The notes under the pieces were generated by a model that saw only the letters and a list, made by a program, of their open reading frames with translations, was not told the origin of the DNA and made no database searches. Position numbers and translations under genes: made by a program. A stretch of DNA of 35,915 nt from Candidatus Corynebacterium avicola (GTDB lineage Bacteria > Actinomycetota > Actinomycetes > Mycobacteriales > Mycobacteriaceae): assembly GCA_019114135.1 (NCBI GenBank), contig DXGC01000011.1, positions 1-35,915 of the forward strand, given 5' to 3'. Shown one piece after another: positions 8,532-16,400 of this stretch (the first letter of the stretch is position 1; each line of letters opens with the position of its first letter).

Positions 8532-10235
8532 GTGACGTTCACCGTCCCGAACACCGCACCCGTGACGAAAACCCCTGAATGGCAGGCGTTGGTCGCCCAC
8601 GCCACCCGGGCCAAGGGAACCACCATCAAGGACCTGTTCCGGGACGACCCCGGTCGCGCCGGTGACATGACCTTCGAGGCTGGCCCGCTGCACGTCGACC
8701 TGTCGAAGAACCTGGCCGACGAGAACACCCTGCGTCTGCTCACGAATGTCGCACGCGCGATGGGCATCGAGAGCTACCGGCAGTCCATGTTCAACGGTGA
8801 GCACATCAACACCACCGAGGACCGCGCCGTCCTGCACACCGCCCTGCGCATCCCCATCGAGCAGGACATGACCGTGGACGGGCAGGACGTCGCCGAGGAC
8901 GTGCACGGCGTCCTCGGTCGGATGCGTGACCTGGCCCGCGCACTGCGCAAGGGCGACTGGCGCGGCGTCACCAACCACACCATCAAGAACGTGGTGAACA
9001 TCGGCATCGGCGGCTCAGACCTGGGCCCGGCGATGGCGGCGAAGGCGCTGCGCCCCTACTGCACCGCCGGCATCACCCCCTACTTCGTGTCCAACGTCGA
9101 CCCGGCGGACATCACCTCCACCCTCGACGGACTCGACCCGGAGTCCACCCTCTTCGTGGTCTCCTCGAAGACCTTCACCACCTCCGAGACCCTCGCCAAC
9201 GCCCACGCGGCGAAACGCTGGCTGCTGCGCGAGCTGGGCCACACCGGTGTGGACGTGAAGGACGAGGCGGTGGTCAAGGACGCCGTCGCCAAGCACTTCG
9301 TCGCTGTGTCGACCAACGCCGAGGCCGTCGCCGAATTCGGCATCGACACCCGGAACATGTTCGGCTTCTGGGACTGGGTCGGCGGTCGCTACTCGGTGGA
9401 CTCCGCGATCGGCCTGTCGCTGATGGCGGCGATCGGCCCGCGTGACTTCATGGAGTTCGTCGGCGGCTTCCACGAGGTGGACAACCACTTCTACTCCGAA
9501 CCGCTGGAGATGAACGTTCCCGTCCTCATGGGTCTTCTGGGTGTCTGGTACACCTCGGTGCTCGGTTCCCAGTCCCACCTGGTGCTGCCGTACTCGGACG
9601 ACCTGGCGGACTTCCCGTCCTACCTGCAGCAGCTGATGATGGAGTCCAACGGTAAGTCCCGGCGCCTCAACGGCGAGCTGACCACCGTGGAGACGGGGGA
9701 GGTGTACTGGGGCGCTCCGGGCACCAACGGACAGCACGCCTTCATGCAGCTGATCCACCAGGGCACACACCTGATCCCGACGGACTTCATCGGCTTCGTC
9801 AACCCGCACAACGACGCCGTCGCCTCGGACGGTGAGACCAGCATGCACGACATGCTGCTGTCGAACTTCCTGGCTCAGTCCCGGGTGATGGCCTTCGGCC
9901 GCGGCGAGGACGAGCTCCGTGAGGCCGGTGTCGAGGATGACCTGGTCCCGCACAAGGTGATGCCGGGTAACCGTCCGTCGACGACGATCGTAGCCGACAA
10001 GCTGACCCCGCGGACCCTCGGTGCCCTGATCGCCCTGTACGAGCACATCGCCTTCGTGCAGGGTCTGGTCTGGGGCATCAACAGCTTCGACCAGTGGGGT
10101 GTGGAGCTCGGCAAGAAGCAGGCCAATGAGCTGTTGCCGAAGCTGGGTGCCGACAACGGTGGCGCGGACGTGTCCACCGGTGACCCGTCCACGGATTCGC
10201 TGACGAAGCACATCCTGCGCAACCGCCGGCGGTAG
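8532..10235 (+). CDS. pgi: Glucose-6-phosphate isomerase
   Basis: Interconverts glucose 6-phosphate and fructose 6-phosphate in glycolysis and gluconeogenesis. With the GTG at 8532 the product is 567 aa, close to the family's usual 540-560. The sugar-phosphate site NIGIGGSDLGP, the signature WVGGRYSVDSAIGLS, SNGKSRRLNGE, and the C-terminal signature GINSFDQWGVELGKK are all present. The catalytic Glu lies in WVGGRYS-adjacent/ESNGKS blocks and the catalytic His in GTNGQHAFMQLIHQGTH, as in other PGIs. I rejected the upstream GTG at 8490, which would add a 14-residue tail, because of the strong GAAAGGG at 8517-8523. It is monocistronic: the previous gene ends 94 nt upstream and the next gene is convergent behind a large palindrome. 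Confidence 0.97.
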   Translation: MTFTVPNTAPVTKTPEWQALVAHATRAKGTTIKDLFRDDPGRAGDMTFEAGPLHVDLSKNLADENTLRLLTNVARAMGIESYRQSMFNGEHINTTEDRAVLHTALRIPIEQDMTVDGQDVAEDVHGVLGRMRDLARALRKGDWRGVTNHTIKNVVNIGIGGSDLGPAMAAKALRPYCTAGITPYFVSNVDPADITSTLDGLDPESTLFVVSSKTFTTSETLANAHAAKRWLLRELGHTGVDVKDEAVVKDAVAKHFVAVSTNAEAVAEFGIDTRNMFGFWDWVGGRYSVDSAIGLSLMAAIGPRDFMEFVGGFHEVDNHFYSEPLEMNVPVLMGLLGVWYTSVLGSQSHLVLPYSDDLADFPSYLQQLMMESNGKSRRLNGELTTVETGEVYWGAPGTNGQHAFMQLIHQGTHLIPTDFIGFVNPHNDAVASDGETSMHDMLLSNFLAQSRVMAFGRGEDELREAGVEDDLVPHKVMPGNRPSTTIVADKLTPRTLGALIALYEHIAFVQGLVWGINSFDQWGVELGKKQANELLPKLGADNGGADVSTGDPSTDSLTKHILRNRRR

Positions 10236-10302
10236 CGGCTCTGACTGGAAGGGTTTCTGCTGATCAGGGGCCCTGTCCTGCTCTGCTCCCGGCCTCGTTG
10301 TC

Positions 10303-10363
10303 AGGTTTGAGGTGTCTGAGGTCGGTTTTCTCAACGTATACCAACCTCAGGCACCTCAAACCT
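10303..10363. repeat. Long palindrome A (24-bp arms) after pgi
   Basis: Left arm 10303-10326 pairs with right arm 10340-10363 across a 13-nt loop: 22 Watson-Crick pairs of 24, one G-T wobble and one mismatch. The arm core is AGGTGTCTGAGGTCGG. No T-run follows on either strand, so it is not a textbook intrinsic terminator. It starts 20 nt beyond the stop of the minus-strand gene at 10383 and 67 nt after the pgi stop. A related palindrome lies at 11699-11759. Confidence 0.9.
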
Positions 10364-10382
10364 CACGTCCGTCCTGGGGCAC

Positions 10383-11435
10383 CTACGCCAGTATCCGGGC
10401 CAGGACCTTACGCACGGATTCCCGCATCCTCTCCGGCTCCTTCAGATTGTGCTTGTTGAAACGCAGCGACTCCCAGCCGATGTCACGAAGTGCATGGAAC
10501 TGGTTGAAGTCGACATCAGTCTGTCCCGGGTCCCGATGATGTTCCCCGTCGTAGTACAGCGCCAGCTTCAGCTCACGGCAGCCCAGGTCCGGAAGGGTCC
10601 GGGGCGTCCAACCATGTGATGATCCAGACTCCAGATCCACGCGGATCTGTGATGTCCAGCGATACGGTGCCGGCAGGACGTCACGGAGTATCAACCGCAT
10701 CACGGTCTCCATCGGAGACTGGGCACCGTCATCGGTCAACTTCAGAAGTCGTCTCATCGTCCGTTCATTGACCCGGCCTTTGGCTGCCTTCGACATCCCC
10801 GCCCTGGTTACCCAGGTGCACTGGGCCATGGCATCCATGAGCTGAACTGCGCGCACTTCTTCTCTGGTGAGCCCCGGGACGTCATGCACCCACCACTCGT
10901 GCCCCGAGGTAAGGACCGTGCGCAGGCACTGGACCGCCGCCAACTGTGGGCTGACAACCTGCAGGTGCGGATATCGTCGATCGACGCAACCTACCCACGG
11001 ATTGTCGGGCAGCGGTCGAATCACCGGTCGAAGTGGAGTTCGAACTGCACTGGCAGTCTTCTCGTTTCCCGAACGCGCTGCCCCGGTGAGCAGGAGCACC
11101 GGTGCACTGTCTCCCCAATCCGGACGAAGACCGTACATCCTCGCTGCTCCCCAACCTCCGAGGACTGCGTCCGGTCGGATCAGATTGTGGGCCACCGACC
11201 TTGTGAGGATGTCATGCCCAAAGCCTCCGAAGGCTGTCGGATCATGGCCGGACTCTGAGACCGGAACCACCACTCCCGGAGCGGCCTGCACATACTGGTT
11301 CCTGAGCTGCCAGTCCGTAACTGTTCCTGACGCTCTCAGCTCTTCGCGCAACCGAGGCCGGATCAGCGGGACCGACCTTCTTGTGTAATCCGGTCCTCTG
11401 CCACTGAGCGGCACGTCGGTCATGTCGTCCCCCAT
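10383..11435 (-). CDS. AbiEi-like/DUF559-fold protein, possible nuclease relative
   Basis: A 350-aa protein of an actinobacterial type with an N-terminal region resembling AbiEi-like winged-helix proteins (about 1-140; RNQYVQAAPGVVVPVS, then GGWGAARMYGL) and a C-terminal PD-(D/E)XK/Vsr-like nuclease fold (about 235-350). Fold-typical pieces are SPMETVMRLIL with Glu243, LPDLGCRELKLALYYDGEHH with Asp283 and Asp296, and RDIGWESLRF. In active relatives the position before YDG is usually Glu or Gln; here it is Tyr, so catalysis is doubtful. The ATG at 11435 has AGGGGA 9 nt upstream. Base composition is lower than nearby: two 60-base lines I counted (10441-10500 and 10741-10800) are 52% and 57% GC against 75% for 9001-9060 in pgi. 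Together with the flanking palindromes this suggests acquisition. No partner toxin gene is adjacent. Function unknown; family assignment is from motif memory. Confidence 0.75.
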   Translation of the reverse strand: MGDDMTDVPLSGRGPDYTRRSVPLIRPRLREELRASGTVTDWQLRNQYVQAAPGVVVPVSESGHDPTAFGGFGHDILTRSVAHNLIRPDAVLGGWGAARMYGLRPDWGDSAPVLLLTGAARSGNEKTASAVRTPLRPVIRPLPDNPWVGCVDRRYPHLQVVSPQLAAVQCLRTVLTSGHEWWVHDVPGLTREEVRAVQLMDAMAQCTWVTRAGMSKAAKGRVNERTMRRLLKLTDDGAQSPMETVMRLILRDVLPAPYRWTSQIRVDLESGSSHGWTPRTLPDLGCRELKLALYYDGEHHRDPGQTDVDFNQFHALRDIGWESLRFNKHNLKEPERMRESVRKVLARILA

Positions 11436-11818
11436 TTTCCCTTGTCCCCTTGCCGATACCGTTTCCCCGAGCCTCGAAGCTCACCGCGTTCCCCGGTATC
11501 GGTCTGCACTCTCCAACGTTGACCGCCGACCACCAGAGTTCGGGACGTCGATCACCGTGATTCCCAGGACACGCCCCTCGGTCCAGTCCAGCAATCCTCC
11601 GGCTGTCTGTCCATCATGAGTAGCTGACTTGCCGAACCGTGTGGATATCTTTGTCCACATTCGCAGGTCAACGGATGTCGTCGCTCTGATGCGGTGTCAG
11701 GTTTAAGGCATCTGAGGTTGGAGTTCGTTCCGTAAACCGACCTCAGATGCCTCATACCTTGCATCGCTGTCAAAGAACACTGATCGCAGGAGCTGAAGCG
11801 AAACGGGAGTGAAGTCGC
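11436..11818. other. 383-bp intergenic region, low GC, no gene seen
   Basis: Lies between the AbiEi-like gene and nei. Short open frames here overlap the palindrome and have no ribosome-binding site or protein-like composition. The only clear structure is palindrome B at 11699-11759. The stretch 11436-11696 upstream of the minus-strand gene must hold its promoter, but I cannot point to a convincing -35/-10 pair. Confidence 0.6.
11699..11759. repeat. Long palindrome B (23-bp arms) after nei
   Basis: Left arm 11699-11721 pairs with 11737-11759 across a 15-nt loop: 20 Watson-Crick pairs, one wobble and two mismatches, with a perfect 13-bp core AGGCATCTGAGGT (11706-11718 with 11740-11752). The sequence is clearly related to palindrome A (shared AGGYRYCTGAGGTYGG), but two base pairs in the core differ by compensatory changes on both arms. 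It lies 59 nt past the nei stop. Confidence 0.9.
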
Positions 11819-12673
11819 TCAGCCCGGCTGGCAGACCGGGCACCACCAGATGACGCGCTCGAGCTCCCCCTCGTCGCCACCGGCATCGACGCCGCCGAGG
11901 AAACTCTTGAGGATCGGTGTCCCGCACCGGCGGCAGGCCTTCTCCGCCCGGCCGAAGACGTAGTTGCCCATGCCAGGGCGCCGGTCCCCGGTGAACAGGC
12001 GGCGTGGCTCCATCCGGTTCTCCCACATCACCTTGCGCGACAGGTCGAGGAGGTGGGCGGCGGTCTCCTCCGCGCCTGGTCCCTCCCCGGTCGGCCGACG
12101 GGGATCGACCCCGGCGAGGAAGCACACCTCCGCCCGGTACTCGTTGCCGATCCCGGCGACGTTGCGCTGGTCCAGCAGGGCGGCACCGAGGGTGCGTTCG
12201 GGGCGTGCGAGGATGCGGCGCAGTGCCTCATCGCGGTGGGACTTTCCTGATGTGGTGTCCGCCCAGTCCGGGGCGAGGATGTCCGGGCCGAGGTGCCCGA
12301 CCACCTGGTCGTACTCCGCCCGGTCGAAGAGTCGGACGAATCCCAGGGAGTGCCCGACGACCTCGATCTCGGGGCCTCCGTGGTGCTGCGGGGCGAAGCG
12401 GAGGACGGTCCGGGCGGTGTGACCGGGACGCCGCCACCGGGTGCCGGCGGTGTGAATCGACCAGACGCCCTCCATCTTCAGGTGGGTGTGCAGCACCCGA
12501 CCGGAGACGTCGATGAACAGGTGCTTCCCGTAGGGCCAGACGGAGGTGACGGTGCGTCCGTCGAGGTTCTCGGTGGCGAAGCGGGGCACGCGGATGTCGG
12601 AGCGGGTGACGGTCCTGCCTGCCATCCACTGCATACGCTCGGAGAGCTGCAGGACGGAGTCGCCTTCTGGCAT
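11819..12673 (-). CDS. nei: Fpg/Nei-family DNA glycosylase/AP lyase (endonuclease VIII)
   Basis: Base-excision repair enzyme that removes oxidised bases and nicks the abasic site. With the ATG at 12673 the protein (284 aa) begins MPEGDSV, giving the essential N-terminal Pro and Glu that the family needs after Met removal; the longer frame starting at 12691 would bury them. The AGAAAGGGGGA just upstream supports this start. The helix-two-turn-helix part carries LLDQRNVAGIGNEYRAE, and the C terminus has the DNA-binding zinc finger CRRCGTPI...WWCPVCQ. The VFGR...C region is typical of Nei2-type actinobacterial enzymes. It is the last of three minus-strand genes after lhr and a HAD phosphatase; in mycobacteria lhr and nei are also neighbours (established knowledge, from memory). 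Confidence 0.92.
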   Translation of the reverse strand: MPEGDSVLQLSERMQWMAGRTVTRSDIRVPRFATENLDGRTVTSVWPYGKHLFIDVSGRVLHTHLKMEGVWSIHTAGTRWRRPGHTARTVLRFAPQHHGGPEIEVVGHSLGFVRLFDRAEYDQVVGHLGPDILAPDWADTTSGKSHRDEALRRILARPERTLGAALLDQRNVAGIGNEYRAEVCFLAGVDPRRPTGEGPGAEETAAHLLDLSRKVMWENRMEPRRLFTGDRRPGMGNYVFGRAEKACRRCGTPILKSFLGGVDAGGDEGELERVIWWCPVCQPG

Positions 12674-12776
12674 ATGTCCCCCTTTCTGCACTCACGGACG
12701 CGGACCCGATAGCAATGACCTCTGTGTTGGATCCGACTTCACACTACTCTGCCGCCACAGGACGAAGGGCTGCTGT

Positions 12777-13382
12777 TCACGACAGTTTCCTGCTCAGCTC
12801 AGCGAGTGAATCGACGCTCATTGTGGCGGTCCTCGCCTCCGGCCACCGTGACTGGATGATCCCCCATGGCCCCCGACGAATGTGGCAGGTCAACAGTCCT
12901 GCCGCTTCAGCGGGGACGATGTCGTTGTCAACGCGATCCCCCACGTAGAGAACCTGCTCCGGTGCGCAGTCGCACACGTCGACGAGCTTGGTGAAGAACC
13001 CCGTTGAGGGCTTCTCAACACCCCATCCGGCCGACGAGGCCACGAGGTCCGCCGGGAGGCCCATGTCCCTGAGAACCGCCTCTGTTCTCTCCGGTTGATT
13101 GCCGGTGATCCCGACCGTGATGCCCAGCCGATGGACGTCCGCCAGGAAGTCGGACGCGTCCGGGTACAGGTCTGATGCGGTATGTTCCGGCCAGTGCCGA
13201 GGTTCATCGACCCCGAGGTCGCCCCATATCTCCCGGTGATCCCGGCCCCGTGTGATCAGCCCACCGAGGGTGGCCATGAAGGTGAATCGAGGGACCCCGA
13301 CCCGGTCGGCAAGTTCGGACCAGAGGGCGGTCTCGTCGACCAGTGTCTCCCCGACATCGCACACCACCGCCGAGATCCTCAT
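12777..13382 (-). CDS. HAD-superfamily hydrolase
   Basis: A 201-aa cytoplasmic HAD phosphatase-like protein. Motif I is CDVGETLVDE: the nucleophile Asp is present, while the usual second Asp is Gly, as in the DxGxT subgroup. Motif II is ITGNQ, the motif III Lys is in GVEKPSTGFF, and motif IV is YVGDRVDNDI. A C1-type helical cap lies between motifs I and II. The substrate cannot be read. I chose ATG 13382 over the upstream frame start at 13439 because motif I must lie near the N terminus and because a -10 box sits 6 nt upstream. It lies 53 nt after lhr and 103 nt before nei on the same strand, so it is embedded in a repair locus although it seems to have its own promoter. Confidence 0.85.
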   Translation of the reverse strand: MRISAVVCDVGETLVDETALWSELADRVGVPRFTFMATLGGLITRGRDHREIWGDLGVDEPRHWPEHTASDLYPDASDFLADVHRLGITVGITGNQPERTEAVLRDMGLPADLVASSAGWGVEKPSTGFFTKLVDVCDCAPEQVLYVGDRVDNDIVPAEAAGLLTCHIRRGPWGIIQSRWPEARTATMSVDSLAELSRKLS

Positions 13383-13388
13383 GCCACC

Positions 13389-13394
13389 ACGGTA
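13389..13394 (-). promoter_or_regulatory. -10 box TACCGT for the HAD gene, leaderless
   Basis: On the minus strand TACCGT is followed by GGTGGC and the ATG at 13382, a 6-nt spacer, with no ribosome-binding site. Confidence 0.5.
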
Positions 13395-13435
13395 CCGGGA
13401 GGTGTGATGTCCTGAGACCGGCCACGAAACCGATG

Positions 13436-16400
13436 TCACCGCACGATCAGGCCCTTCGGTGTCAGTCGTGCGCCGGCTTCAGTCCAGGCACGGGTGGCTG
13501 CACCCAGGGACATCACGTCGATCCCGTTGACCTTCTCCACGGTCACCGGTGACAGTCGCTTCGCTGCGATGGCGGCCGACAGGGCGGAGACCACGGCCTG
13601 GACGTCCCCGGGGTCGACGTCCACCGGTCCGTCGCCCAGGCTCGGACGGCCGAACGCGGTGACTGTCCGGCCTCCGCGGGTGAGGTGTGCCAGTAGTCGA
13701 CCGTCCTGCACCACGACCAGGGCACCGGCACCACGGGTCGGACGGGCGGAGGCCCGGTCGGTCGATGAATCCGTGTCTTCTGACCCGATGTCCGGCCAGG
13801 GCACCGCCGCGCCGAAGGGGTTGGCCGGATCGGAGGCCGCCAACAGCACCGGTGTCGACGACTCCGCCGGTGCCGGTTCCTCCTCCAGGTCACGGAGCCG
13901 GTCGATCACCTCGCGGGAGGCGAACTGTGCACCTCCCAGACCGTCGACGATGTATCCGCGCAGTACGGTGCCGTTGTCCTCCCAGGCCGTGAGCATCCGG
14001 TAGGCCGCGGCGAACCCTCCTTCGGTGTGCTCGGCGACGATGGATCCACGGGTCACGACGGCGTAGCGGTCCAGCCACGCCTCGCCCCGGGCGATCGCCC
14101 GGTCCGTTGCCGCACCTCCGACCGTCGGCACCAGTGACCAGCGTCCGGGCACACCGGCGTGGGCGTTCATCGCCGCCCGGCGCGACCGCACCTCCTCCGA
14201 ACGCACGGTCTGGGCGAAGGTGGTCCGTCCCATGCGGAGCCGTCGGTTCGAGCCGCGTCCCGCATTGCGTCGCGGGGCCTTGTGCGCACCCCGACTTCCG
14301 GATGCTGCGCTTCCGGACCCGCCGGCAGAACCCCGACCGTCACCGCGTCCTGTAGCACCGGGACGATCGGTGAACCCGGTACCGGCGAGTCGGGCACGGA
14401 TCGGGGCGAAGGAGTCCGGCATGAGCTGACCTGCGTCGAAGAGTTCCCAGATCGCAGAGTCCACTGCGTCGTGGGACGTTGCGGCCGGGGTCTCGGTACC
14501 TGCAACGGAGGCGTCAGCGTCTCCCAGGGCCCGTTCGATCTCAGCGGCAAGGAAGGCTCCTCCCCCACTTACCTTGTCCCGGACCACCTGGGCGACGGGG
14601 CCGAGCGCAACGTGCCCAGCAATGTCCTCAGCAATGTCCTCGGCTTCCAGATCGTCGACGAGCAATGGGGCCAGGTCCGCGGGCAACAGCATGATCCGCG
14701 GGTCGGTGGCACCGCCGGCACCGCTGCCTGCCCCGGCACCGACGACCACGATCTCACCACTGGACATCAGGTCGTCCAGGTCGGAGGACTGGTAGTTGGG
14801 GATGCGCGAAGGCAGCACCACCGTCTCCCAGGCGCTGGCTGGCAGGGCGACACCGGCGAGCTGCTCGATCACCGCTGGCAGGTCCTCGCGTTCGCCGAGT
14901 CCAAGGGCATGCCATTCCTGCAGGAAGGCGGCGTAGGTCTGCGGGCTCACCGGTTCCAGCGACCCGCGGGCCTTCGCAAGCGTCGCCGCCCGCAGCCGCC
15001 TCAGGACACCGGCGTCGACGTAGTAGTCGGTGTCGCCCGCCCGCTCACCTGCGGTGTGCGCCTCCAACCGTCGTGCCGAGACCCACCGTTTCGCCAGAGC
15101 ATCCGCCGTCGCCACACCGAGGCCGAACTCGGTGGCGATGTCAGATGCCTCGAAGGGCCCGTGGGTCCGTGCCCACCGCAGGACGAGCTGGTCGACCGCA
15201 TCCGCCACCCGTTCCTGTGATGCCGCGACCCCCGGTGGCACCGGGATACCGAGCCCGTCACGCAGCAGGGCAGCGTCCTCCACGACCGCCCAACGCAGGG
15301 TGCCACCGACCTTGACCTCGCAGACCCGTCGCGGGATCACCCCTCGTACCTCGTCGAGGATCGCTTCGGGACCGCTGCCGTGGATGCCGGACGCCGCCGG
15401 GTCGATCCGTCGCTCCACCTCTTCAGGCGTCAGCGGTCCGAGGGCGCGCAACATGTCCACGACCTGTTCGGCACTGCGGGCCCGCCGTCCGTCCGCCAGC
15501 CACTGCAGACCGGCCACGACCTCCTCGACAACCGCCGGGTCCAGCTCGAGGCCCTCACCCCGCTGCCCCAGCACGGCGGCGAGCAGCGCGGGGTCCACCG
15601 ACAGGGCGGCGGCCCGCTCGGCGGAGTCGCCCTCGTAGAGGAACGCCCCGGTGTAGCTGAACAGCAGGGATTCGGCGAAGGAGGAGGGTGAGTCGGTGGT
15701 GATCTCGGCGACGCGCATGCGGCGGGATCCCACCGCGCCGACGATCTTCTCCAGGGCCGGCAGGTCGTAGACGTCGCGCAGGCATTCGCGCATGGTCTCC
15801 ACCATCACCGGGAACTCCGGGTGCGGTCGGGCGATGTCCAGCAGTTGGGAGGCACGCTGGCGCTGCTGCCACAGGGGTTGGCGTTTGCCGGGGTTGCGAC
15901 GTGGCAGCAGGAGGGACCGGGCCGCACACTCGCGGAAGCGTCCGGCGAACAGTGCGGAGGAGCCCACGGCGTCGGTGACCTCGTTGACCACCGGGGCGGA
16001 GCTGGAAGGGTCTGCCGTCTCCTCGGCACCTCCAGTGAGCAGCTCGACTCCCGGCGGGTCCTCGGTGTAGGGCAGGCGCAGGACGATCCCGTCGTCCCCG
16101 GCCACGGCCATTGCGTCGATTCCGGAGCGTCGGGACAGGGTCGTACCGATCGCCAATGCCCACGGGGCGTTCACCGAGCGTCCCCACGGACTGTGCACCA
16201 CCACGCGCCAGTCTCCGACCTCGTCGTGGAACCGCTCGATGAGGATGGTGCGCTCATCGGGGACGACCTGGGTGACCTCGCGTTGTTCGGCGTAGAAGGA
16301 GTCGAGGTTGGCACGCGTGTTGTCGTCCAGGAAGGACGACGCCCGGACGTCGTCCTCACCGCCCTTGCCCCAACCACGACGGGCGGTGCCGAGGACCGGG

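Noticed and set aside
11552..11773. 73-aa minus-strand frame next to the AbiEi-like gene, considered as a missing small toxin/antitoxin partner
   Set aside because: It runs through palindrome B, has no ribosome-binding site and no protein-like pattern.
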